Shown here: piece by piece, positions 52,789 through 63,414 of the stretch
Layout of the letters: each line of letters opens with the position of its first letter
Numbering within the stretch: position 1 is the first letter of the stretch
Assembly (NCBI RefSeq): GCF_023073355.1
Contig: NZ_JADPJI010000006.1
Coordinates: 372,001-436,000 of the forward strand
DNA: 64,000 nucleotides
DNA from: Bradyrhizobium sp. 199
GTDB lineage: Bacteria > Pseudomonadota > Alphaproteobacteria > Rhizobiales > Xanthobacteraceae
Direction of reading: 5' to 3'
The notes under the pieces: generated by a model
Database searches by the model: none
Told to the model about the DNA's origin: nothing
Seen by the model: only the letters and a program-made list of their open reading frames with translations
Translations under genes and position numbers: made by a program

Positions 52789-53637
52789 TTACGATTTCGC
52801 CCCGGTCGGGGGCACCGTATAGCGCGTTGCGTGGCTGCCGACGAGGGCCGTGGAGCGCACCGAGGCCCCCGCCTCGATCAGGGCAGCCCTGACTTTGTCG
52901 ATGCTGGTCGCACCCGTGACTGAGACCAGCAGCGCCGCGCCGTCGAAGGCGGCGTCAGGTACTGCCACGATCTCGGCGAGCGGCGACAGGGCACGCGCGA
53001 CCTCGGCATTCCATCCGGAGACGCGGACGCTGAAGGTCTCGACTTCCGTGACCAGGGCGCTGTCGGCGACCCGCGAGACCGCGAACACCGGCATCGCCGC
53101 CGGATGGTCGGCGCGCTCGACGAACGGCAGCCGTGCGATGATTTTTGGCGCGCCTTCTTGCTCGAGCGAGAGCCACCATGGCGTGCGGCTGGACGTCGCC
53201 GAGACCAGCGCCAGATCGCCTTTGGACTTCGCCACCGCTTCGACCGCGGCCTGCGCGCTGAAATGCGCGACGTAGGGCACGGTAAAACCAAAATGGAAAC
53301 GCGCGGAATCGCGCATCGCCGGCTCGCTCACCGATATGTCGGCATGCACCGAGAACGGCGCCTGCACATAGGTGAAGGTCGAGATGATGACGCGCCAGAT
53401 GCTCTCGACGGTGTCGAGCGGAAGGATGCCGCGATGGCGCTGCACGAGGTCACGCATCATGGCGGCCTCGCGCGCCGGACGGAACGCCGAGCCGACCTCC
53501 TGGGTCTGCTTCACCTGGATCAGGCGGTCGATGATGTCGCCGCGCTGCATCAACAGGCGATGCATGCCCTCGTCGATCGCGTCGATCTCCTTGCGCAGTT
53601 CCTGCAGCGATGGCGGCGCGGGCGGACGTTGGGACAT
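52789..53637 (-). CDS. Chorismate mutase (AroQ type) with C-terminal extension
   Basis: A 282-residue protein. Residues about 8-95 form the AroQ helical chorismate mutase domain ([33 protein letters not shown]). The rest (about 100-282) is a prephenate-dehydratase-like alpha/beta region that lacks a clear TRF motif, so dehydratase activity is doubtful. First gene of the operon with hisC and tyrC, supplying prephenate for tyrosine. ATG 53637; the ribosome site is weak. The C-terminal part may be regulatory. Confidence 0.88.
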   Translation of the reverse strand: MSQRPPAPPSLQELRKEIDAIDEGMHRLLMQRGDIIDRLIQVKQTQEVGSAFRPAREAAMMRDLVQRHRGILPLDTVESIWRVIISTFTYVQAPFSVHADISVSEPAMRDSARFHFGFTVPYVAHFSAQAAVEAVAKSKGDLALVSATSSRTPWWLSLEQEGAPKIIARLPFVERADHPAAMPVFAVSRVADSALVTEVETFSVRVSGWNAEVARALSPLAEIVAVPDAAFDGAALLVSVTGATSIDKVRAALIEAGASVRSTALVGSHATRYTVPPTGAKS

Positions 53638-53857
53638 ATCTGACTTGGACTGTTGAAGAGCTTGCGCTGTTGAGAGGCTTTCCAATGCGGTTCGGCCAGT
53701 GCCGGCACCGCTGCGGTTGATGTCCTGATTAGGCAGTCAGGGCGGCGAAAGCAAAGAGAAATGACGGCATGCTCCAGCCCACGGCCCGGAAGCAAATCCG
53801 ATCGATCCGGCCCGCGACTTGACGAAAACCGCCCAAGACGGTAGCTTTTGCCCGTTC

Positions 53858-53908
53858 CGTGGTCATTTGAGCCGGCCGGCTTGCAGCCACGTTAAAAAAC
53901 TCGCTAAA
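53858..53908 (+). promoter_or_regulatory. SAM-II riboswitch (metA motif)
   Basis: Matches the alphaproteobacterial SAM-II pseudoknot consensus. A 5' stem strand CGTGG (53858-53862) pairs with CCACG (53887-53891) around a GCCGGCCGGCTTGCAG loop. The conserved 3' A-rich segment TTAAAAAACTCGCTAAA (53892-53908) forms the pseudoknot that binds S-adenosylmethionine. It lies about 110 bases upstream of metX. SAM binding would lower expression of methionine synthesis. The surrounding 53638-54018 gap holds no gene. Confidence 0.92.
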
Positions 53909-53910
53909 CA

Positions 53911-53962
53911 GGCCGGGGACGCTTCTGATCCCGGCCGAACCTATCGTTCAGGCCGGGTTTTT
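53911..53962 (+). terminator. Mutually exclusive antiterminator/terminator hairpins after the SAM-II riboswitch
   Basis: GGCCGGG (53911-53917) can pair with CCCGGCC (53930-53936). The same CCCGGCC can instead pair with GGCCGGG (53951-53957), which runs straight into TTTTT (53958-53962), an intrinsic terminator. The two foldings share one strand and cannot coexist, an attenuator layout. The first strand begins three bases after the riboswitch pseudoknot, so ligand binding could decide which hairpin forms. Confidence 0.75.
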
Positions 53963-54018
53963 CATGGCCTGATGTCACTGCGATCTTACGTCTGATCGCA
54001 AACGAGGTCGATGGTCAG

Positions 54019-55215
54019 ATGGGTGGCGTCAAGTCGATACCGAGTCCTGCGATCAGCACCGACGAGCGGTCGCACGAGGTGGATCATCCGAGTTCGCAGG
54101 TCGCACATTTCGGCGCTGAGCAGCCGCTGCGGCTCGATTGCGGCGTCGATCTCACCCCGTTCCAGATCGCCTACCAGACCTATGGCGAGCTCAATGCCGA
54201 TCGCTCCAACGCCGTTCTGATCTGCCATGCGCTGACCGGCGATCAGCATGTCGCCAATGTGCATCCCGTGACTGGCAAGCCCGGCTGGTGGGAGACGCTG
54301 GTCGGCCCCGGCCGGCCCATCGATCCCAAGCAGTACTTCATCATCTGCTCCAACGTGATCGGCGGCTGCATGGGCTCGACCGGACCCGCCTCGATCAATC
54401 CTTCCACCGGCAAGGTCTGGGGTTTGGATTTCCCTGTCATCACCATCCCCGACATGGTGCGCGCGCAGGCGATGCTGGTCGACCGGCTCGGCATCGACAC
54501 GCTGTTTGCGGTCGTCGGCGGCTCGATGGGCGGCATGCAGGTGCTGCAATGGACGGCGGCCTATCCGGCGCGCGTGTTCTCCGCGCTGGCGATTGCCTGC
54601 TCGACGCGGCACTCGGCACAGAACATCGCCTTCCATGAGCTCGGCCGCCAGGCCGTGATGGCCGATCCCGATTGGCACGGTGGCGGCTATGCCGATCACG
54701 GCATCCATCCGCATCGCGGACTCGGCGTGGCGCGGATGGCGGCACACATCACCTATCTCTCGGACGCCGCGCTGCATCGCAAGTTCGGCCGGCGCATGCA
54801 GGACCGCGAGCTGCCGACCTTCTCGTTCGATGCCGATTTCCAGGTCGAGAGCTACCTGCGCTACCAGGGATCGTCCTTCGTCGAGCGCTTCGACGCCAAC
54901 TCCTATCTTTATCTGACGCGCGCGATGGATTATTTCGACATCGCCGCAGACCATGGCGGCGTGCTGGCGAAGGCGTTCGCCGATATCAAGACCCGCTTCT
55001 GCGTGGTCTCGTTCACCAGCGACTGGTTATTTCCGACCTCGGAATCGCGCGCGCTGGTGCACGCGCTGAACGCCTCGAGCGCGCGGGTGTCGTTCGCCGA
55101 GATCGAGACCGATCGCGGGCATGACGCCTTCCTGCTCGACGTTCCGGAATTCTTCGACATTTCCCGCGCATTCCTGCAATCGGCAGGCAAGGCGCGCGGA
55201 CTGAAGGGGAGCTAG
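54019..55215 (+). CDS. metX: Homoserine O-acetyltransferase
   Basis: A 398-residue alpha/beta-hydrolase-fold acyltransferase that starts methionine synthesis by acylating homoserine with acetyl-CoA; some members use succinyl-CoA. Nucleophile Ser169 in [10 protein letters not shown], acid Asp335 (SFTSDWLFP) and base His368 ([10 protein letters not shown]). The N-terminal [11 protein letters not shown] and the [14 protein letters not shown] loops are standard. It sits behind a SAM-II riboswitch and an attenuator, and is followed after one base by metW, the usual metXW pair. Confidence 0.95.
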   Translation: MGGVKSIPSPAISTDERSHEVDHPSSQVAHFGAEQPLRLDCGVDLTPFQIAYQTYGELNADRSNAVLICHALTGDQHVANVHPVTGKPGWWETLVGPGRPIDPKQYFIICSNVIGGCMGSTGPASINPSTGKVWGLDFPVITIPDMVRAQAMLVDRLGIDTLFAVVGGSMGGMQVLQWTAAYPARVFSALAIACSTRHSAQNIAFHELGRQAVMADPDWHGGGYADHGIHPHRGLGVARMAAHITYLSDAALHRKFGRRMQDRELPTFSFDADFQVESYLRYQGSSFVERFDANSYLYLTRAMDYFDIAADHGGVLAKAFADIKTRFCVVSFTSDWLFPTSESRALVHALNASSARVSFAEIETDRGHDAFLLDVPEFFDISRAFLQSAGKARGLKGS

Positions 55216-55216
55216 C

Positions 55217-55879
55217 ATGTCGGTGCAGGAAGTCTTGCCGCTGGGCGGCGTTGCGACCGGGCAGTCCGGTGATTTTCGCGCCGATCATCGGTTGGTCGCC
55301 GAGATGGTCAAGCCGGGCTCGAAGGTGCTCGACGTCGGTTGCGGTGAGGGCGATCTGCTTCAGTTGCTGGAAACCCGCGGCATCGACGGCCGCGGCATCG
55401 AGCTATCGCGCGAGGGCGTCAATCGCTGCGTGGCCAAGGGCCTTGCGGTGGTGCAGGGCGATGCCGACACCGACCTCGTCAATTATCCGGATGACGCCTT
55501 CGACTACGTGATCCTGTCGCAGACGCTGCAGGCGACGCGGCAGCCGAGGGTGGTGCTGGAGAATCTGCTGCGCATCGGCCGCCGTGCCATCGTCTCGTTC
55601 CCGAATTTCGGCTTCTGGAAGATGCGGCTCCAGCTCCTGATCGGCGGCCACATGCCGCGCACCGAGAACCTGCCGGCGACCTGGTACGACACCGCCAACA
55701 TCCATTTCTGCACCATCAAGGACTTCGTGCAGCTCTGCGACGAGATCAACGTCAAGATGGAGCGCTCGGTCGCGCTCGATCTCTACGGCCGCCCGGTGCC
55801 GCTGAACCTGCCCTGGTGGGTGTGGAACATGTTCGGCGAGCAGGGCGTGTTTTTGCTGAGCCGCGGCGGCGGGAAATAG
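55217..55879 (+). CDS. metW: Methionine biosynthesis protein MetW
   Basis: A 220-residue class I methyltransferase-fold protein, the constant partner of metX; in several bacteria MetW is needed for full MetX activity. SAM-binding-like motif I VLDVGCGEGDLLQLL (about 37-51), post-I GIELSREGV, and MetW landmarks DYVILSQTLQATRQP, SFPNFGFWKMR and the Trp-rich C-terminus LPWWVWNMFGEQGVFLL. ATG follows metX by one base with GGGGAG upstream. A short palindrome follows at 55885. Confidence 0.94.
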   Translation: MSVQEVLPLGGVATGQSGDFRADHRLVAEMVKPGSKVLDVGCGEGDLLQLLETRGIDGRGIELSREGVNRCVAKGLAVVQGDADTDLVNYPDDAFDYVILSQTLQATRQPRVVLENLLRIGRRAIVSFPNFGFWKMRLQLLIGGHMPRTENLPATWYDTANIHFCTIKDFVQLCDEINVKMERSVALDLYGRPVPLNLPWWVWNMFGEQGVFLLSRGGGK

Positions 55880-55884
55880 TCCCT

Positions 55885-55919
55885 CCGTCATTCCGGGCCT
55901 GCGCATCCCGGAATGACGG
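55885..55919. repeat. Short palindromic repeat after metW
   Basis: Perfect 13-bp arms CCGTCATTCCGGG / CCCGGAATGACGG with a nine-base spacer, filling the gap between the convergent metW and hydrolase genes. A minimal form of the GTCATTCCGGG repeats at 27651 and 30964. It may act as a transcript-end stabiliser; no T-run. Confidence 0.85.
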
Positions 55920-56783
55920 CTAATGCGCCGCGAGCGACCTCGGATCGCGCACCGGCCAGCGGCCCGCTTCCACCAGCGTCACGAACCGCTCCACGCTTTC
56001 GTTGAACAGCGCGGGCTCTTCCAGATTGAGCACGTGGCCCGACTTCGGAAACATCGCCAAGCCCGCTGTCGGCAGGTGCTTCTTCAGGAACAGGCTTGCG
56101 CCCACGCACGGATCGTCCTCGTCCCCGCAGATGATCAACGCCGGCGTCGTCGCCTTCTTGATCGCATCCGTCATTGTGTAGATCGAGGGGCGGCCGCCCT
56201 GGAAGCCGCGCATTGTCCGCGCCGATCCCTTGGCATCGTGGCGCGCCAGCGCGGCGTAAAAATCGGCGTGCCCGCGCGGATCCTTCACCAGGAACGGAAT
56301 CCGGCTCGGCGCCTCGCGCGTGACTTTTGCGACCTCGGCGGAGCCCAGCGTCTCGAATTGCTCCGCGTTAGCGCGGCACTGCTGGCGCCAGGCGTCGAGG
56401 TTCTCGATCTCCGAACCTGAGCCCACACCGGCCAGCGTCATCGACAGCGCGCGTTGCGGCGCGTTGAGCCCGATCTGGAGCGACGAATAGGCGCCCATCG
56501 ACAGGCCGACGAGATGCGCGCGCTCGATCTTCAGATGATCGAGCACCGCGAGCGCGTCGCTGTAGAAGTGCGTGTAGCCATAGACTTCGCCCTCGGGCAC
56601 GTCCGATGGCGTGTAGCCGCGCGCCGAATAGGTGATGCAGCGATGGCCACGTGAGAAGTAGCGCATCTGCGGTTCCCAATTGGTGTAGTCGGCCGCGAAT
56701 TCGTGGAGGAAGATGATCGGCGTGCCGCTGCCCGCTTCTTCGAAATAGAGACGGCACTTGTCCTCGGTGACGGCGTAAGGCAT
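55920..56783 (-). CDS. Alpha/beta hydrolase
   Basis: A 287-residue alpha/beta hydrolase. Oxyanion segment IIFLHEFAADYTNWEPQ (about 23-39), nucleophile elbow LVGLSMGAYSS, acid in ICGDEDDPC and base His in SGHVLNLEEPALF. The triad is complete, as in esterases, haloperoxidase-like and C-C hydrolases. No signal peptide. ATG 56783 has an AAGGGAGA site; the open frame further upstream has no coding signs. Substrate unknown. Divergent from the TIGR02594 protein across 200 bases. Confidence 0.85.
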   Translation of the reverse strand: MPYAVTEDKCRLYFEEAGSGTPIIFLHEFAADYTNWEPQMRYFSRGHRCITYSARGYTPSDVPEGEVYGYTHFYSDALAVLDHLKIERAHLVGLSMGAYSSLQIGLNAPQRALSMTLAGVGSGSEIENLDAWRQQCRANAEQFETLGSAEVAKVTREAPSRIPFLVKDPRGHADFYAALARHDAKGSARTMRGFQGGRPSIYTMTDAIKKATTPALIICGDEDDPCVGASLFLKKHLPTAGLAMFPKSGHVLNLEEPALFNESVERFVTLVEAGRWPVRDPRSLAAH

Positions 56784-56983
56784 CGCGTTTTCTCCCTTAG
56801 GATGTTGCGGCATTGGAATGCCGTTCTGCAGTTCACGCATGTGAGTTCTAACATCCGTTAACCTGCGCGCAAAATCTTCCAGAACGCGTCTTGATCTCGC
56901 CACATCAGGATTCTGATACGCAAAGCAGATGTCGGCCACCGCACGGGCCGATCGGGAAGTGGGGTGTCAACGAAGGATGAAGA

Positions 56984-57766
56984 ATGTTTGAGTTGTTTGC
57001 GTCTCGCCTGTCGCGTTGTGTTGTCGCGCTGGCGATCTTCTTCGCAGCGGTTGCCGCGTTCGTCTCTCCGGCCTCAGCGCGGCCGCATCATCGTCATAGC
57101 GCAGAGCGGCACGCTTACGTTCACCACGCCAGGCAGCATCATTACCGCCACCATGCACGCAGCTCGCGCTTCGAGCGCAGCGCGGCGCAGTTACAGGCGG
57201 GCGGATTCGGCGGCGCCTTTGCCAGCTATGATCCGAACGCCAATAGCCCCAGCCTTGCCATGAGGGGCAACGGTGAAACGATTATTAGGGGCAGCGGTCG
57301 AATGGCCTCGATCGGTAGCCGTCGAATGGCCATGCGCGATGGCGGTAGCGATGGAATGGCGACGGGTGCGAACGGCGGCATGGCCGGCAATGGCATGAAT
57401 AGCGGCGGCTTCGGCGGTGGATCGGGTCTCGTCTCGGAGGCACGCCGCTATGTCGGGAGCAATCCGACCGGGCGTGGGAGCCTGTGGTGCGCGCGCTTCA
57501 TGAACATGGTGCTGCAGCAGACCGGGCATCAGGGCACCGGCTCCGACATGGCGAGCTCGTTCGCGCGTTACGGCACCCGCGTCTCCGGTCCGCAGGTCGG
57601 CGCCATCGCGGTGATGTCGCGCGGCGGCCGCGGTGGCCATGTCGGCATCATCACCGGCATCGACGCGCAGGGCAATCCGATCATGATCTCCGGCAACAAC
57701 GGCAACCGCGTCCGCGAGGCGCCGGTCTCGCGCGGCCGCATCTATGCGTATGTGATGCCAAACTAG
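56984..57766 (+). CDS. TIGR02594/CHAP-like secreted protein with His-rich segment
   Basis: A 260-residue exported protein. Signal peptide to about residue 32 (VSPASA-RPHH). Residues 35-57 are very rich in histidine (10 His in 23). Residues about 70-148 are low-complexity Gly/Met/Ser/Arg. The C-terminal TIGR02594 domain (about 149-260) has the NlpC/P60- or CHAP-like catalytic Cys169 (GSLWCARFMN) and His219 (RGGHVGIITG), with an Asn in ISGNNGN. This suggests peptidoglycan amidase activity; the His-rich region may bind metal. Good ribosome site GAAGGATGA. Confidence 0.82.
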   Translation: MFELFASRLSRCVVALAIFFAAVAAFVSPASARPHHRHSAERHAYVHHARQHHYRHHARSSRFERSAAQLQAGGFGGAFASYDPNANSPSLAMRGNGETIIRGSGRMASIGSRRMAMRDGGSDGMATGANGGMAGNGMNSGGFGGGSGLVSEARRYVGSNPTGRGSLWCARFMNMVLQQTGHQGTGSDMASSFARYGTRVSGPQVGAIAVMSRGGRGGHVGIITGIDAQGNPIMISGNNGNRVREAPVSRGRIYAYVMPN

Positions 57767-57780
57767 TGATGCAGCGGCAG

Positions 57781-57869
57781 GGTGGGCAAAGGCGCGCAAG
57801 CGCCGTGCCCACCAGCGGTGTATCAACGTTTGAAAACCGGAATGGTGGGCACGCTAAGCTTTGCCCGCC
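57781..57869. repeat. Pair of GTGGGCA...TGCCCAC hairpins
   Basis: First hairpin 57781-57813: GGTGGGCA...GGCG/CGCC...TGCCCACC. Second 57844-57869: GGTGGGCACGCTAAGCTTTGCCCGCC. Both are related to the motif at 34800-34823. Dispersed intergenic repeat between two convergent genes. Confidence 0.8.
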
Positions 57870-57878
57870 TACAGCAGC

Positions 57879-58667
57879 TTAGATGAGCTTCGGCTCTTCC
57901 ACCGCAAGCGCATCGCCGACCCCAATCTCGCCGTCGGCGACCACCTCGGCATAGATGCCGCAGTCCATGTGGCCGAGCGTGCGCGAAAGCGTGGGCGGGA
58001 TTTCGAGATCGCGCTTGCCGGTCTCAGGATCGACATTGGTGGCGGGGCAGCGGACGATGCGCTTGACAACCTTCAGCCGGGTCTGCCCGATCGCAAGCGT
58101 CTGGCCGACGAGATCGAGCTCCGACCAGGCCGGCCAGCCCTTCACGTAGAGATTGGCGCGGAAGCGCAGCGGATGCACGGCAGCGCCGCCCAGCATGGCC
58201 TCGATGGCGCGGACACTGCCGAGATTGATGATGGAGACGACCTTGCGGGCGACGTCGGAGAAGCTGTGCTCGCGGCCCGATAGCACCTTGGGCGGCCCCT
58301 TCAGCTCGGGCTGAAAATTCTCCGTGAAGTAGCGCTCGATGGCGGCGCGCCCGGCAGCGGTCTCCAGATTGCCGCTGGCGACGGTCAGGCCGTCCTTGCG
58401 GATGGTCAACACATTGGTGGCGTCGTCGAACCGGCTGTCGAGCTCAGCCAGCCGCTCGTTGCGCGCCAGCATCAGAAACTGGATCTTCGGCTTCCATTCG
58501 GGCGCATCAGGGTCGAACCCGCTCGGGCCGTTCTCGATGGCGTAGCGGCGGTCCGCGGGCAGGGTCTGACCAACCCGCAAAGGGACGCGCGACAGGCGTT
58601 CCGGCGTCAGGCCCTTGATCGGGTAGCGATACAGGCCGGTGATCTCGGCGATGTGGCTGGCTGTCAT
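57879..58667 (-). CDS. MOSC-domain protein with N-terminal beta-barrel
   Basis: A 262-residue protein: MOSC N-terminal beta barrel (about 6-110; ITGLYRYPIKGLTPERLSRVPL) and C-terminal MOSC domain (about 115-258). The conserved cysteine is in KRIVRCPATNVDPETG, the presumed sulfur carrier or Mo-ligand site, followed by LGHMDCGIYAEVV. The family includes the C-terminus of Moco sulfurase and the mARC/YcbX enzymes that reduce N-hydroxylated compounds with molybdenum cofactor. No ferredoxin domain is fused, unlike YcbX. Substrate unknown. Confidence 0.85.
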   Translation of the reverse strand: MTASHIAEITGLYRYPIKGLTPERLSRVPLRVGQTLPADRRYAIENGPSGFDPDAPEWKPKIQFLMLARNERLAELDSRFDDATNVLTIRKDGLTVASGNLETAAGRAAIERYFTENFQPELKGPPKVLSGREHSFSDVARKVVSIINLGSVRAIEAMLGGAAVHPLRFRANLYVKGWPAWSELDLVGQTLAIGQTRLKVVKRIVRCPATNVDPETGKRDLEIPPTLSRTLGHMDCGIYAEVVADGEIGVGDALAVEEPKLI

Positions 58668-58906
58668 GCTGCTACTTAAGGGATTCGGCCCGGACCCGCC
58701 AAGCCGCCGGATGAGAGCACGAAATTGTGAACGCGCCTCTTTCGCATCCGCAACCCGCTTCCCACATTTGTCTCAGGCCGGCGTCCCGCGCCGGCAAACA
58801 CGCCCGTTCCCGCTTGAGAAACCTCATTGCGGTGAGCGGAAACCCAATGAAGATGCCGTGTTGGGGTGCCTTAGAGGGCCCCAAGGGCAGGCCGAGGGAC
58901 AGAAAG

Positions 58907-61546
<2,640 letters not shown>

Positions 61547-61571
61547 GCAGCGGCATTCGAGCCTGAAACGA

Positions 61572-61615
61572 CAAACCGCCCCGGAGAGGTCAGCCTCTCC
61601 GGGGCGGTTTGCTTT
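61572..61615 (+). terminator. Strong intrinsic terminator after clpB
   Basis: Perfect 18-bp stem (CAAACCGCCCCGGAGAGG and its complement), four-base loop TCAG, then CTTTT, 25 bases after the stop codon. It is near-symmetrical and could also terminate the convergent gene at 61637. Confidence 0.92.
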
Positions 61616-61636
61616 TGCGGAGGCCGCCGGCCGCCG

Positions 61637-63256
61637 CTATTTCTTGGCCACCTTGTAGATCGCGTTCTCGATGTCGGAAGAGAAGTAGATCACGCCTGAA
61701 GCTCCGACCGCCACACCTGTCGGAATGTTGCTCGGCAGCCCGCCGGGCGCGCCGGTCAGGCCGATCGGAAGATTGGCCGCGATCTCGGAGACCTTGCCGC
61801 TCTCCGGTTCGATCTCGATCAGCCGCTTGGCACCGACTTCCGCCACGATCAGCTTGCCGTCGCTCCCGCGTGCGATGCCCTCGGGCATTTTCAGCTCCTT
61901 GGCGAGCACGGTCTTCTCGCCATTGCTGTCGATCCGGGACACGGTGCCGGCAAAGGCCTCGGTGACGTAGACCTCGTCAGCCTTCCCGCCGACGAGCCCG
62001 ACCGGGCCTTGGAGGTCGCCAATCAGCGTGGTGCGATCCTTGCCGTGCTCGCCGGTCACCTTGACCAGCGATTGGGTGCCGAGCTCGGCCACCAGGATGC
62101 TTCCGTCCGCGAGCACGATCGCATCGTGCGGCGCCTTGAAGCCGTGCAGCATGTCGCGCGTTGCGCCGGTCTTGCCGTCTATCACCTGTACGGTGCCGGT
62201 GAACCAGCTCGACAGCACCACGTCGTTGCCTCTCGCCGTCGCGCTCATCGGGTATTCGAGCGTGGTGCCGGCAGCGTGCATGCGCGCCTTCTCGGTGACC
62301 TCGCCGGTCGTGCCGTCCACCGTGCGATAGGCGAACACGTCGGCGACGTGGATGGTATCCTTGCCGTTTTCCGAGGTGACGCCGATGCCGCCGGGCAGCG
62401 CGAGCTTGCCGATGATGATCTGCTTCGCCTGGCCAGTCGCGGGATCGACCTCCTGGATTCCGTTATCGGCCATGTTGGAGACGTAAATGCGGTCCTTGTC
62501 GTCGATCGCGAGATTGTCCAGTGAGGGCTTCAGCTGCGCCACCACGGTCTTGGCGCCGGATTTGGGGTCAACCCGGACGAGCTGGCCAAGCGCGGTATCG
62601 ACGACCCAGAGATTGCCCTTGGAATCGAAGTTCACCGCGGCCGGGACCTTGAAGCCGTCGGCGACGACGGTCAGCTCGGCCTTGTCGACGTCGACTTTGG
62701 CGACCTGGCCCTTGAACCAGAGCGGACCGTAGAGCTTGTCGTCGGGGCCGAACTCGAAGCCGTTGAGGCCGCCCATCTTCTCCATGATCTGGCGCGGCGG
62801 TTTGACGCCCTCGACGTCGATCTCATAGAGCGTGTCGCCCAGGAAAACGGTGGTGGCGTAGAGCCTGCCGTCCTTGCGGAAGGCGAGCGAATTGATGCCG
62901 GGAAGCCCGCTGGCGAGCTTCTTGATCGGACCGTCGCCCTTGCGCGAATAGAGATCGCCGGCCAAAAATCCCGTCCAGGCCATGGTGCCATCAGGCGCGA
63001 ATGCGATGTCGTCGGCCATGCCGACGGGAGAAGGGATTGCAACCTTGGCGCTACCGGCTGATATGTCCACCTCATAGAGCGCCGCGCCGGCGACGCTGCC
63101 GGCGAACAGATGGCCGGCCTTGTCGATGCCGAGCCCGTGCACGCCGTGGAACGCGGAGCCCGGGACGAGTTTCGTGACCTCCCAGCCCTCGGCGGATGCG
63201 CTGGTGGTGGCAAAAAGCGCAGCGACGAAGGCTGCGCAGGCGAGCCTGTTCTTCAT
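61637..63256 (-). CDS. Secreted SMP-30/NHL-type beta-propeller protein
   Basis: A 539-residue exported protein: signal peptide MKNRLACAAFVAALFATTSASA, then two tandem six-bladed propeller-like units. One covers about 30-290 (repeats such as NSLAFRKDGRLYATTVF and VNFDSKGNLWVVDTALGQLVRVDPKSG), the other about 300-535 (DAIVLADGSILVAELG, GIARGSDGKLIVAEVGAKRLIEIEPESG). Similar to SMP-30/gluconolactonase and virginiamycin-B-lyase-like proteins, but specific catalytic residues cannot be assigned. ATG 63256 has a GGGAGG site and opens on the signal peptide. Single gene. Confidence 0.85.
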   Translation of the reverse strand: MKNRLACAAFVAALFATTSASAEGWEVTKLVPGSAFHGVHGLGIDKAGHLFAGSVAGAALYEVDISAGSAKVAIPSPVGMADDIAFAPDGTMAWTGFLAGDLYSRKGDGPIKKLASGLPGINSLAFRKDGRLYATTVFLGDTLYEIDVEGVKPPRQIMEKMGGLNGFEFGPDDKLYGPLWFKGQVAKVDVDKAELTVVADGFKVPAAVNFDSKGNLWVVDTALGQLVRVDPKSGAKTVVAQLKPSLDNLAIDDKDRIYVSNMADNGIQEVDPATGQAKQIIIGKLALPGGIGVTSENGKDTIHVADVFAYRTVDGTTGEVTEKARMHAAGTTLEYPMSATARGNDVVLSSWFTGTVQVIDGKTGATRDMLHGFKAPHDAIVLADGSILVAELGTQSLVKVTGEHGKDRTTLIGDLQGPVGLVGGKADEVYVTEAFAGTVSRIDSNGEKTVLAKELKMPEGIARGSDGKLIVAEVGAKRLIEIEPESGKVSEIAANLPIGLTGAPGGLPSNIPTGVAVGASGVIYFSSDIENAIYKVAKK

Positions 63257-63414
63257 GGCGAGACCTCCCGTTTTTTTGGGAAGTATTCGCCCCTCACGCG
63301 GCTTTGGCAAACGAAACTTGAAATTGTGACGCAGCGAAGCGACTTCGCGCGACTACGTCGAAATTCGGATCGTGTGCGGAGATATCAGGCCGATGTCGGC
63401 CGATAACCGGTTTC

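Noticed and set aside
58813-58850. A heat-shock sigma-32 promoter before clpB (CTTGAG ... CCCAAT)
   Set aside because: The spacing between the two boxes is about 24 bases, too long for the usual sigma-32 spacing, and the -10 box is poor.
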